Position numbers and translations under genes: made by a program
Assembly (NCBI GenBank): GCA_032718475.1
Contig: JAUCBJ010006713.1
Coordinates: 36,899-100,898 of the forward strand
Length of the DNA: 64,000 nt
Source: Nemertoderma westbladi
Lineage: Eukaryota; Xenacoelomorpha; Nemertodermatida; Nemertodermatidae
Reading direction: 5' to 3'
Notes under the pieces: generated by a model
Told to the model about the DNA's origin: nothing
Seen by the model: only the letters and a program-made list of their open reading frames with translations
Databases searched by the model: none
Shown: piece after piece, positions 10,915 to 27,985 of the stretch
Numbering within the stretch: the stretch's first letter is position 1
Layout: the number at the start of each line of letters is the position of its first letter

Positions 10915-11980
10915 GGGTAAATCTTTTCGACCTATGCGTAGCTACGCGTAGTTTGTAACTTCCATTCCTGTCATTTACCGGTAGGGCCAGACTTACTGCC
11001 TTTTTAACAACTACGCGTAGGTGTTTTAAAACTACGCGTAGTTATTTTGGAACTACGCGTAGGTATTTTGAAACTACGAGTAGGTGCTACGCGTAGCAGT
11101 CCTGATAACAATGATTTTTCATTTCAGGTCCGGTAGGGTTGAGTTGTTAGGCAAGTATCGGTATATGTCAGGTATCTGATTATCAGACAAATGTAATAAC
11201 AGAATCGGAAACTCATATCTCTACATACAGCACTGGTAATAAATAATATTCGGCTCTTTCACATACAAACACAGGATGAATAAAAAGTAGACTTAAAATT
11301 CACGTCTCATGATTCAAAGTAAGTTGTTACCATTGGATTATTTAAATATTCTACAGTAGTAAGCTACCAATCTACCGGTGAAGTGGTTAAACAAAAGCTG
11401 ATAAATACTGCATATAATTCAATTGTTTGGTCAAATAACAAGTGCAACCAATCATGGTAGACAATTTAGTCTCCCCCTTCCCTTGTCAAGGGGTTAACAT
11501 ATTAAATATATCCTTGCCCTATCGTGAACAAAGGCAATAAAAAGCATAGAGAATCGATAAGAACCATCGGCCTATTTCCTTTGTAAACTATTTTTGAACT
11601 CTAAACATTATTACCGGTAACACATTTTAGCACCCACAACGCATGAAGTGAAGAATATGTAGTCTTAGCGTATTCCTCTATATAGAGTATACAGGTATAG
11701 GATGCATTACTGTTGAAAGCATTTGATGGTTGTGGGTTGTTTATTGAACATACCGTATTGTCTTATTTTAGTACTGACTCTCTTGGAATACGTAGGCCTA
11801 CTAATGATAAACGACGTATAGGCATAGTTATGGGTAGCACCTATGCGTAGTTAGACGTAGCACATATGCGTAGGTCGCGTAGGACCTACGCGTAGTTAAT
11901 GTTAAAACTCTGAAACTGGTGATATATGACCCAATGTTGCGAACTACGCGTAGCTACGCGTAGGTTGAAAAGATTTACCC
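10915..11980. mobile_element. Inverted-repeat transposon rich in CTACGCGTAG palindromes
   Basis: Ends at 10915-10954 and 11941-11980 are about 40-bp terminal inverted repeats, both starting GGGTAAATCTTTTC and containing GCGTAGCTACGCGTAG. The 10-bp palindrome CTACGCGTAG or close variants recurs inside both arms (10930-11095 and 11845-11965). No transposase is present. Flanks TGATTTTTG and GCGTTTTTG are similar but not identical, so the target duplication is uncertain and so is the superfamily. Confidence 0.7.
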
Positions 11981-12270
11981 GCGTTTTTGTTATAAATATT
12001 AGTCAGTCCAGCAGGCAGCAGGCAGGCAGCAGGAGTCCAGCTGCCAGCAGTGAAGTTTTATTGTTGGCTTACTGGCTTAAAGTTAAGTACAGAAACTCTA
12101 AAGTCTTTAGTCAGTGGGTTTCATGCATAGAACCAAAATATTTTTGTCATCAGAAATTTAAAAAAAACAAGCAATTTGGCTCTTTTTTGTGATCAAAAAC
12201 CTAAAAACCTAGTTTTAGACTTTTTTCTAATTTTAGGTTTTTGACAAAAATCGACAAAAACCTAGGTTTA
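11981..12270. other. No gene seen
   Basis: AT-rich sequence with a short CAGCAGG repeat (12007-12030) and the first AAAAACCTA motifs of the neighbouring inverted repeat. No supported coding region. Confidence 0.4.
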
Positions 12271-12274
12271 CAAA

Positions 12275-12907
12275 AACCGGGTACTACGAATTACCCAAAA
12301 AAAACACAAAAATACACAAAAAAACACAAAAAATTACACAAAAAAAACACAAAAATACGCAAAAAAACACAATATTACCCAAAAAAACTACCCAAAAAGA
12401 CAAAAAAAAAATGTTTTTCATAAACAATGCATCTACATTCTACAATAAGATTTAGGTTAATTGTAAGAAGAGTTTCACTTTTCAGTTTTCAATTTTCACT
12501 TTATTCAAAATATTACATTTTGTTCATTTGAAGATTCCTTTAATGACCTACTGCCACCGGTTTACCGGTAAGCCTACCCACCCAGACTGCCAGACAGCAT
12601 ACAAAATCAGATTTCTTAATTAATGGAAAGGAGCAGGTTACAGTAGCAGGCTTTTCTAACCAAAACAATAAACGATAACCAAAGAACACAGGTTACAGTC
12701 TTATTTTTCCAACCCTATCACCTATAGGATATAAATTATTCTTGTCTTTTTGGGTAAGTTTTTTGGGTAATATTGTGTTTTTTTGTGTTTTTTGGGTAAA
12801 TTTTTGTGTTTTTTTGTATTTTTTTGTGTTTTTTTGTGTATTTTTGGGTAATTTTGTGTTTTTTTTGGGTAATTCCTAGGACCGCAAAAACCTACTTTGC
12901 CAGCCCT
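12275..12907. repeat. Inverted repeat, probable degraded hAT-like element
   Basis: The left arm (12275-12420) has GAATTACCC followed by repeated ACAAAAA units. It is the inverse of the right arm (12740-12880), which has TTTTTGTGT units and GGGTAATTC. The right end reads TTTGCCAGCCCTGG, whose complement CCAGGGCTGGCAAA is a typical hAT terminus and matches the ends of the element at 15600-16811. A matching left terminus was not resolved. Confidence 0.5.
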
Positions 12908-13020
12908 GGAACCTATACTGTATACCTACTGAGGACTAGTGGCGAAACTATACCTCTAGGCCTACTGTAAATACAGTTAGTTTTCACATCAAGGCACTCT
13001 CATCTTACGTAAGCCTGGAT

Positions 13021-13878
13021 GGGGGTCCGACGAATTTGTACAAAAAAATACAACATAGTACAATATAGTACAAAAGAATACAAAAGAGTTCAATAAAGTG
13101 CAAAAATAGTACAAAAGAGTGCAAAAATAGTACAAAAGAGTACAAACGAGTGAGAAACGCTTGCAAAACGTGTATCCAAGTGTACCGGTAGTTAAAATCG
13201 TTTAGAGGGGCGCACATGATGTGCAAAATAAAACAAAGCATTGTCTGATTGTGGGGCGAGCCATGCATTGAGCGGGGGCTGATCTAGCTGTCTAGCAGTT
13301 GGAAAGTATTACAATACAATCTTATGAGTTTTAATGCAGCTTTTTGTGTTCAAAAAACGGTCCCAAGTACGCAAAATTGCAGAGGGAGAACTCAATAAAG
13401 TTGCAGATAGAGGCGTACATACAGACATACAAAGCCTATTACGTAGCATACAGTCTCTGAGTCTACTGGCAGACTGGTCTATCAGTCTATCCTTCAGTAT
13501 ATGGACTACTTTAAGACTATGACCTAAATTTTGAGTCTCGTTTATAGGAGTTTTATCTACGGGACATTTTCATTACATTATCTACGGAAATTTTGGACGA
13601 AATTTTAACCACTTATCAATTCTAGTGAAAAAACGATGTGGTGAAAATTTCAGCCCATTTGGTTTAGCCGTTCTCGAAATATTGATGTTTTACATTTGGC
13701 GAAATTCCAAAAACCAGTGAAATACATTATTTGAAGTGGTGTCTGCAGTTGATCTGATTATCAGTTTAATGTTAATTGTATGTGATTCTAACAGCACTTT
13801 ATTGTACGGTACTCTTTTGTACTATATTGTACTATTTTGTATTTTTTTGTACTTTTTTTGTACAGATTTGTCGGACCG
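13021..13878. mobile_element. hAT-like MITE with GTACAAAA arms
   Basis: An 858-bp element flanked by a perfect 8-bp duplication GCCTGGAT (13013-13020 and 13879-13886). Both ends contain GGTCCGAC followed by AATTTGTAC- or AATCTGTAC-like sequence and long arms of repeated AGTACAAAA units in inverted orientation. The left terminus has two more bases than the right. No transposase is encoded. The 8-bp duplication suggests hAT. Confidence 0.7.
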
Positions 13879-13886
13879 GCCTGGAT

Positions 13887-19809
<5,923 letters not shown>

Positions 19810-19847
19810 TCCATGAAACGGTGTAGTACGGGGGGGGGGGGTAGGAT

Positions 19848-20056
19848 GGGTTGACGGACGGATGGACAGACAGACGGACAGGCGGACGGTCAGACGGATA
19901 GACCGACGGACGAACAGGACAGACCGACGGGACAGACCGAAGGATAGACCGGCGGACAGGCGGACGGTCAGACGGATAGACCGGCGGACGGACAGGACAG
20001 ACCGACGGACAGACCGACGGGACAGACCGAAGGACAGACCGACGGACAGACCGACG
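19848..20056. repeat. GACAGACCGACGG minisatellite downstream of Rab14
   Basis: A GC-rich array built from GACAGACCGACGG and CGGACAGGCGGACGGTCA variants begins 39 bp after the Rab14 stop codon, just after a 12-G run at 19830-19841. It probably lies in the Rab14 3' UTR, since a candidate AATAAA follows only near 20347. Confidence 0.75.
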
Positions 20057-20709
20057 TAGAAACGTTCCACCGACCCGAAACCCAATCCTATAGTCGAATG
20101 TATTACAATTTATTTTAAGGAGGATTGATACTATCCTTTGCGAGTCATTCCATTCAATTCACCAGCTTTGTTTGGCCGTAGAACTTCTGGATAAACCCAA
20201 GGCTTCCTGTGAAACAGAAGGAACACTTCCATGTTCTAGTGATACATCACAACTCGTATTAGTTATATAACTTATATTATCTCAATTATTATAATTAGTT
20301 ATATAAGTTCTAGGAATTGATCTCAATGTTGATCCCAAAGGTAACAATAAAATCGAATGCGAACAATATACAACTTTATAATTCCGATAATTTCTTTGCC
20401 AAAAATTATTAAATTTGTATTTATTGAATTAAAAGCAAAAATTAATATTTTAATGATTAATTTTGTATTATCGCTCAGAACATCCGTAAATTATTTACTA
20501 TATAAATCAAAATCAAAAATATATTAAATGTTGTTAAAAATTAAAATGAATCAAACTTATGTTTAGAATGGGGTGTTGGAAACTCCACTGAAGCTCCAGG
20601 AAGCCTTGGCTGTTCGTTTCCTTACAAAATATTATCGGATGGTTCGGGTCAATGTTTGTTGGTTTTTTTCTTCATAAAACATAACAGTTGACGAACCGCT
20701 ATAAAGTTT
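20057..20709. other. AT-rich, no gene seen
   Basis: AT-rich stretch with a candidate polyadenylation signal AATAAA near 20347 and no open frame of interest. Confidence 0.4.
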
Positions 20710-21462
20710 AACCGCTGTCTGTATGCTACCAACCGCTGTCTGTATGCTACCAACCGCTGTCTGTCTGTATGCTACCAACCGCTGTCTGTATGTATGCTAC
20801 TAACCGCTGTCTGTATGTATGCTACCAACCGCTGTCTGTATGTATGCTACCAACCGCTGTCTGTATGTATGCTACCAACCGCTGTCTGTATGTATGCTAC
20901 CAACCGCTGTCTGTATGTATGCTACCAACCGCTGTCTGTATGTATGCTACCAACCGCTGTCTGTATGTATGCTACGAACCGCTGTCTGTCTGTATGCTAC
21001 TAACCGCTGTCTGTATGCTACTAACCGCTGTCTGTATGCTACCAACCGCTGTCTGTCTGTATGCTACCAACCACTGTCTGTATGCTACTAACCGCTGTCT
21101 GTATGCTACCAACCGCTGTCTGTCTGTATGCTACCAACCGCTGTCTGTCTGTATGCTACTAACCGCTGTCTGTATGCTACCAACCGCTGTCTGTATGCTA
21201 CTAACCGCTGTCTGTATGCTACCAACCGCTGTCTGTATGCTACTAACCGCTGTCTGTATGCTACCAACCGCTGTCTGTATGCTACCAACCGCTGTCTGTA
21301 TGCTACCAACCGCTGTCTGTATGCTACTAACCGCTGTCTGTATGCTACCAACCGCTGTCTGTATGCTACTAACCGCTGTCTGTATGCTACCAACCGCTGT
21401 CTGTATGCTACCAACCGCTGTCTGTATGCTACCAACCGCTGTCTGTCTGTATGCTACCAAAA
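20710..21462 (+). repeat. 21/25-bp minisatellite (GCTACCAACCGCTGTCTGTAT)
   Basis: About 33 copies of a 21-bp unit, some extended by one or more TGTA or TGTC tetramers to 25 bp. Early copies are mostly 25 bp and later copies mostly 21 bp. It creates long open frames on both strands with strict 7-residue periodicity, which are artefacts of the repeat. Confidence 0.9.
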
Positions 21463-22756
21463 GAATCGCTAATATTAGTTTCTCATTCAATTATGTAAAG
21501 CTGGTGAGGTTTATTTCTATTTATTTATAGAACAATATAAAACTTGTAAACCTTCCTCTGAGTTAGAACCCTGACGGTGTATTATTTATTTATTATGTTA
21601 ATGTTTTTAAACAAAAACATAACCGTAATGTTATTTTATTACGGTAATTGTTAACCACTGTTCATTTTTATTCCAACAGCTTTGATTAATTATCATACCT
21701 TTTGCAGCTACTAAATATGTTTAATTTATAATTAAATTAACTAATTAATACTCCCATATAGTAATATTAATAAATTAAATAATATATATTTTGATGTAAT
21801 ACCGTTTTTGTTCGTGTAGACTGTTGTAGGTCTGGTATTTTATGTCAGCCCTCACGTATCCTCGACAGATATGTATTCATTGTAGTATTTACTCGTTTAA
21901 TATTGCAGCTTTAATAACTTTATTATTTAAGGCTTTTATTTTTATTAACACTATGACGGTTTATACAGCGAGTTGCAGACTGGCCTACATTGCTGGTGGA
22001 AACTAATTTGGTGGGAAATTACATGAAAGTTTATTGAATGATTTTGTCCTTCCCTATTAATAACTTCCTAATAAATTAATGTTAACCCCAATAATACAAT
22101 ATATTAGTGGGGGGGAACATCAACATAAATATTGTATTTTTGAGGGGGAACTAGGTAAACTGGAGATTATTTTATGTCTTATGACATTCCAATTAAATAA
22201 TAATTGAATTTAGTTTAAAAACGGATGGGACTCACTTTCACCGCCCTTTTAGATTAATTTATCCCCAAATACAAATAAGATATATAAGATATATAAGTAG
22301 TACACTAACGCTGTGAGTTATTGGTTCGCATGGTTAAATTTTACAAAGAGGTCAAGGGAGCTGTCCATATTTTAACTTTTTCAGAACAAATTCTGACGGG
22401 GTTGGATCAAAAAATGTCCAAACACATCACATATGGTTAGCTATAACTCCTATTTCAGTAGAATTTTGATATCCAATATAAGTAATGCACACCAGTTTTA
22501 TCATATTAATACAATGTAAAACATCCACTGCACGTTCGCGTATATTTCGACGTACACAGCAATTCAATTACAGAAGTTTCATTACTTGCTTAGGTATAAT
22601 GGTGTAGCAGATAACACAATGAGCAAACAAACCATCCAGAAACGCGGTTTTATACGACTCTTTCTCGTCGTGTCTTTCGTTGTACCCAATCTGAAACCGT
22701 TGAGATCTAAATCTCGAAGAAAACAACGACCAAAAACTCAAATGTCGCCGTTCCTA
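21463..22756. other. Intergenic, no gene seen
   Basis: AT-rich sequence without a supported coding region. Short open frames present have no recognisable domain. Confidence 0.4.
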
Positions 22757-23105
22757 GGGGGCCGGCCAAGTATGACGTCTGCACTTTTCCCCAAAATGTT
22801 GACCCCCTCCCTCCCCTAAATCAGATGTCATCAGATAGGCGTTGAACCCCCCCCTAAATCAGATTAAAAAACTTTTCGCGTCCTAATCACTGAAACATGG
22901 TGAACTGAAACAGAAGTGCTACGGGCCTTCGGGGGCTTCGAACAATTAAAATAGGCAAGCTATTTACTCTTCTGCTATATCTCTTCTAGCACCTATAAAT
23001 GAACATGCTGACGTCAGATTTTGGCTGACCCCCTCCCCTCATCAGCACGTTATCAGATTTTCCCAACCCCCTCTAAAAGTGCTGACGTCATACTTGGACG
23101 TCCCC
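22757..23105. mobile_element. MITE with TGACGTC ends and TA duplication
   Basis: A 349-bp element. The left end GGGGGCCGGCCAAGTATGAC and the complement of the right end GGGGACGTCCAAGTATGACG form about 28-bp inverted repeats that continue through GACGTC and GCACTTTT. A TA dinucleotide (within CCTAGG on both sides) flanks it. The interior repeats CTCCCCT...ATCAGA blocks. No coding capacity. The TA duplication suggests a Tc1/mariner-type or related family, but this is uncertain. Confidence 0.65.
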
Positions 23106-23990
23106 TAGGTATAAATTTAAAAATAAATTTACATTTATAAAACACCAGTATCTATTTTATATGGTAGCTTAATTTTTATAGACTGGGCGCTTAAGGTTAT
23201 GTGATTAAAAATATCAATATTTTACTATCAAAAATGTCTACATATTTACGCTCATGATTAGCTGACTCATAACAGAAAAACCACCTCAGTCTTAGTCCAT
23301 TACTCGAAACGTGATTGTTTGCTATAGGAATTTCTGCCATTATTACAGCAGTTTGTATAACTTTGGTATCATTTCTAACCATAATTCCTAACCTACCGTA
23401 GATTACATTCTATACTAACTAAATAATCTATACTCCATAAATTTTTGTCGTATACCATTTGTTTATTGTTTTTGTGCTGCCTGATTTTGTAACAGTCTAA
23501 TTTCTAAATATTTCTCTAATTATTATTAATTTAAAAAGTTTATACTTTTCTGAAACGCACGTTCGTGTAATGTAGTTTTAGTAAAAATAATGTCTGATCG
23601 TAATTAGTTTTTTGTTAGTTAGTGCGTAAATAAATGTTATGTTTCTCATCGGGGGTATACCAGTGTGCAGGAATAATATTTATTTACTAAAGTGAGCAAT
23701 GGATCCGATGACTTGCTCACTTGGTTAATAAATCCCATTATTTTTGGTGGATTATAGTTATGTGATGTACCGGTAATGTAGTTTCAGCTTTTAGCTGTAT
23801 TCCTATCATCCGTTTATATGTCATTCAAGTATATAAATTTATTGATCATTTTAGTAAATTATATCGCAATTTGACTATTTCTGCATCTAATTCTGTAATA
23901 AATTATTGATCCTAGAAATATCTTATGTTAATTTTGAAATCTTATTTTCATCTAAAAGCTGAGCTCTCTCAGATTTAATTAATTGTGAGA
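23106..23990. other. AT-rich intergenic, no gene seen
   Basis: No coding, RNA or repeat structure was recognised beyond low-complexity AT sequence. Confidence 0.4.
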
Positions 23991-25013
23991 ACCGCCGCCA
24001 ATCAGGGCCGTTTGAAACGGGATCAGGTCAGCCGCCAGTCAGGGCCGTTTGAAACGGGATCAGGTCAGCCGCCAGTCAGGGCCGTTTGAAACGGGATCAG
24101 GTCAGCCGCCAGTCAGGGCCGTTTGAAACGGGGCCATTATTGGAGAACCATGGTCAGCCGCCAGTCAGGGCCGTTTGAAACGGGATCAGGTCAGCCGCCA
24201 GACAGGGCCGTTTGAAACGGGGCCATTATTGGAGAACCATGGTCAGCCGCCAATCAGGGCCGTTTGAAACGGGATCAGGTCAGCCGCCAGTCAGGGCCGT
24301 TTGAAACGGGGCCATTATTGGAGAACCATGGTCAGCCGCCAGTCAGGGCCGTTTGAAACCGGATCAGGTCAGCCGCCAGACAGGGCCGTTTGAAACGGGG
24401 CCATTATTGGAGAACCATGGTCAGCCGCCAGTCAGGGCCGTTTGAAATGGGACCATTATTGGAGAACCATGGTCAGCCGCCAGTCAGGGCCGTTTGAAAC
24501 GGGATCAGGTCAGCCGCCAGACAGGGCCGTTTGAAACGGGGCCATTATTGGAGAACCATGGTCAGCCGCCAGTCAGGGCCGTTTGAAACGGGATCAGGTC
24601 AGCCGCCAGACAGGGCCGTTTGAAACGGGGCCATTATTGGAGAACCATGGTCAGCCGCCAGTCAGGGCCGTTTGAAACGGGATCAGGTCAGCCGGCAGTC
24701 AGGGCCGTTTGAAATGGGACCATTATTTGAGAACCATGGTAAGCCGCCAGTCAGGGCCGTTTGAAACGGGATCAGGTAAGCCGCCAGTCAGGGCCGTTTG
24801 AAACGGGATCAGGTAAGCCGCCAGTCAGGGCCGTTTGAAACGGGATCAGGTAAGCCGCCAGTCAGGGCCGTTTGAAACGGGATCAGGTCAGCCGCCAGTC
24901 AGGGTCGTTTGAAACGGGGCCATTATTGGAGAACCATGGTAAGCCGCCAGTCAGGGCCGTTTGAAACGGGATCAGGTCAGCCGCCAGTCAGGGCCGTTCG
25001 TAATGGGACCATT
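23991..25013 (+). repeat. Composite minisatellite with CCGTTTGAAACGG palindrome
   Basis: About 25 units share a core reading CAGCCGCCAGTCAGGGCCG then TTTGAAACGG. The core is followed by either a short linker (GATCAGGT, about 37-bp unit) or a long linker (GGCCATTATTGGAGAACCAT, about 52-bp unit). The two unit types alternate in a partly regular higher-order pattern. Each core includes the near-perfect palindrome CCGTTTGAAACGG. Confidence 0.9.
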
Positions 25014-25188
25014 ATTGTCAACAATGTCACAATGAGTCTAGTGAAATCATGTAATGGTTATATGAAAATGTGAAATATTCGTTTGGATTACACTTGGGGT
25101 ATTTTTCAAATTAGTTGCAGGCGTCTCTGCCACATTATAAGCTATTTACTAATATTGTTATAATTCAATTTTAAATATAATCAGATTT

Positions 25189-26181
25189 GAGGCCATCCAT
25201 AAATGACGTCACGCTGGACAGGGGGGGGGGGGTTGGTATTTCGTGACGATTTGTGACGAGGGGGAGGGGGGTGTCCGCAATATCGTGACGTCACATTATA
25301 AGTTTCCGATAAAATTACTGTATATTAAATACATAACGTGTATACTTGTATACTATTAAACGTGTATACTATTAACGTGTTTACTATTAAACTATTACCT
25401 CTTCCAATGATAACCATAAAATCTTACCTTACGACCTTTACTGCCCCTCCATATTTGGTAAAATTAGAGAGTGTGTTTGTAAAGAATGTCATCTTTTTGA
25501 ATCGAAATTTTTACTAAAAATCTTACATCCCTTCATGGTAGCGGTAGTTCCAAAACCCGTTTTGAATATCAATCACCTGCGACTACTACTAGGATCGCAT
25601 GCTGCATTGCAGCTGCATTTTTAAGAATGCTGTGCCGGCTTGTCGACAAAATTGCGCCGCCACAACTCCCTATCACCCATGACATTTGCTAGATCATCCG
25701 CATCTTTAAGTCCAGTGCCCTTTATAATGCGTCTCAAGAATATCATGGGCTGACCACCATGCTTATTCACTTCATGAGGCTGCCAAAGTAAAAGATTATG
25801 CACTGGCTGGTCCTCACGGCGAAAGCAATGTCCTGCAAAGCGGAGGCCGATCCCCTGCGAACACATACCCAGTAGCTGATGTCCCACCAATGGCCATTAT
25901 AAGCACGACAGACCACCTGCAGTGCCCATGGGAGCATGTCTGAAAAACTCGTATTACTGTAATTCAGTAATTTGTAATATTAGTTTATATCTATAGTTTA
26001 TAGTTGACAAATTTATTCCAGATTTATTGTTCTAATAATATAAGAGTAATAATTTAATTTTATTTAGTGTGACGTGACATAGGGGAGGGGGGGGGGTAGC
26101 CATTTCGTGACGATTTGTAACGAAAGGGGGGGGGGGTCAAAAATGTCTTTAAAAAACGTGACGTCATTTATGGATGGCCCC
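25189..26181. mobile_element. MITE with CCATCCATAAATGACGTCAC ends, split by a LINE fragment
   Basis: The left end is (G)AGGCCATCCATAAATGACGTCACG at 25189-25213. The right end, on the complement, is GGGGCCATCCATAAATGACG continuing TCACG, at 26181-26157. Next to both ends are G-rich tracts (25221-25232, 26126-26136) and a TTTCGTGACGATTTGT block. The flanks suggest a short TTT duplication. The middle holds a LINE 3' fragment (25563-25925). Superfamily not determined. Confidence 0.6.
25563..25925 (-). mobile_element. LINE 3' fragment (same family as 50400-52640 and 62575-63960)
   Basis: On the minus strand the sequence encodes the extreme C terminus of a LINE reverse transcriptase (GLRFAGHCFRREDQPVHNLL, then NKHGGQPM and DDLANVMGD), and ends in a short TAGTAGTAG tail (complement of 25581-25590). 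It is nearly identical to 62600-62860. It is 5'-truncated, as LINE insertions often are. Confidence 0.85.
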
Positions 26182-26395
26182 TTTGTTATTGTATTAATAA
26201 AACCATTAACAAGCAGAATTGTTTTTATTTATAACGAACCTGCAGGCCAGGGTAGTTCTTGGCAAGATTTGAGCCGTTCAAAACACGATGTGGTTATGTA
26301 TATATAGGATAACCATCCAATATCTCAAAAACTCAAGCGGGTACGCAAAGATTTTAAGAGCAAACGAATTTGAACGAAGAGCAAACAAATGAATT
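26182..26395. other. No gene seen
   Basis: Short interval between the MITE and the LINE. It may contain the 5' part of LINE ORF1, but no domain is recognisable. Confidence 0.35.
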
Positions 26396-27875
26396 TTGGT
26401 TGCGCAGAAGACTGTATACATAGAGAAGGATATACACCCGGCGGTACGACGAGAGAGAGCAAGGTTGCATGAAGTAGAAAACAAAGAGAAAGAGAAACCT
26501 GAAAACCAAGGATGTCGCATTGTTTACGACTACAGAGCCGGCATCGTGTATCGGGATGGTACGATTATTGACCGTTATCAGCCAAAGTTCTTTCAATAGC
26601 ACAGGCCCGACAACAGTCAATACAGTTCTACTAGTATTTATGGTGATGGGAATGATGATAATAGTAAGCCTAATAACTTGTTGAAAATACTTTCTTGGAA
26701 TATAGGAGGTGTAAGGGAAAAATTACTAAACTCCAACTGTCTTAATTATTTACAGAAATTCTTTTTAATTTGGCTTTACGAAATAAAGCCTGGGTATAAC
26801 TGTATCTTGTTCGGGATATCAGAACTCAGCTAAAGATGATCACAGGGGGGGGGGGGGGGGGCTTTTAATAAAAAACTATTTAGTGGGCGACATCGAATTA
26901 GTTGATACTAGTTTCATTGGATTTATATTAGCAAGATTTCATTCACTCGGACAGTACGAGTTTAGCGGCGGTTACATCGAACCAAAAGATTCGCTATTTT
27001 ATGACGATAAATTATGGGGGGTTCTTCAGGGACTTTGCTTAGGAGATAGAGAGAAACGGCTTGTGTTTGGTGACCTTAACGCAAGAGTTTATCATCCGAA
27101 AAATTCGCATGGCCAAGAAGTGGACCGGGTCTGTGACGACGCCTCCTGCTACAAGTGACCTTACTTTCCGAAGAAAAGAAAGGTGGATTAGTCAGATAGA
27201 CCTGTGTTTAGCAAGTAAGTCGGTAAACGAAGATATTGAATTAAAGGTAAATCAAGATTTAACAAAACCTTCGGATCATGCGCCTTTGGAGATATTACTG
27301 ACAACTTCGGGGAATAGAAACTGGAACGGACTTCTACAGCGTTCCCTGCGAATGGGTTCCTCATTCTATGATAAGTACAATCGCAATACCACGGAAACCA
27401 ATTATGTTCAAAGACTGTGAGTGTACCTCGACAAGGGATAGACAGGTCGAAATTTATAGAAGCTTTGGAGCATGACCAAAGAGCAAACGGTTGTCTTCAT
27501 GGAAACATAGGAGACGTCAACGAGGCAGTCAATACTTTAGGAAAACATTTTCAAGACGCAGTTAACTCTTCTAAGATGAAGGCTGGTGTTACCGTAACCA
27601 ATCATTGTAGTGAAAATAACCGATGGGAAAACTTGTTGCTAACGAATGATTCGAAATCTGTTTGGCGCGCCATAAATTGGAATTATACATTTATTATAGG
27701 AAGGGATCTAGGGGTCTTAACCTCGAATGATAAGTTTATTTTACCGAAAATAACTTATCTTTTATTGGCGCAATTGTAGGACTAATCCCATCACATGCGT
27801 ACTTTTAAACCGGGTAGTGTACAAATTTAGGAATCGCGTAATTTTTATTGAAATTAATATCTCATATCTCTCCAA

Positions 27876-27916
27876 ACCACGTACGCGTTTCGACCTTTGG
27901 GTCTCATCAGCGTGGT
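27876..27916 (-). ncRNA. Hammerhead ribozyme (minimal, type I-like)
   Basis: Reading the minus strand, all core elements occur in order: stem I 5' strand ACCACG, core CUGAUGA, stem II GACC-CAAA-GGUC, core GAAA, a 3-bp self-complementary stem III (ACGCGU overlapping the last A of GAAA), the cleavage triplet GUA, and stem I 3' strand CGUGGU. Every conserved core base matches the hammerhead consensus, and stem I pairs over 6 bp. Stem III has no loop, as in the minimal hammerheads of newt satellites, schistosome repeats and Penelope-like elements, which are known to cut efficiently as dimers. Confidence 0.85.
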
Positions 27917-27985
27917 GTCGGATTCGAACCTGGGACCTCGAGGTGGAAGCCGAGACTACAACCACTAGGCCACAGGTTCTTGATA
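27917..27985 (-). repeat. tRNA-like Pol III promoter module next to hammerhead
   Basis: The minus strand has an A box TGGCCTAGTGG (27972-27962) and a B box GGTTCGAATCC (27930-27920) at tRNA-like spacing. The hammerhead begins 4 bp after the B box region. It is best read as the tRNA-derived head of a SINE-like element, not as a tRNA gene. Confidence 0.7.

Noticed and set aside
12241-12423. 60-codon lysine-rich frame
   Set aside because: Reads through the ACAAAAA arm of an inverted repeat.
20769-21530. 253-codon open frame with repeated Cys-Tyr motifs
   Set aside because: It is a reading of the 21/25-bp minisatellite; all frames on both strands are open and periodic.
23991-25013. CRISPR-like regular array
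   Set aside because: Units are contiguous with only two alternating linkers and no unique spacers; the context is eukaryotic.
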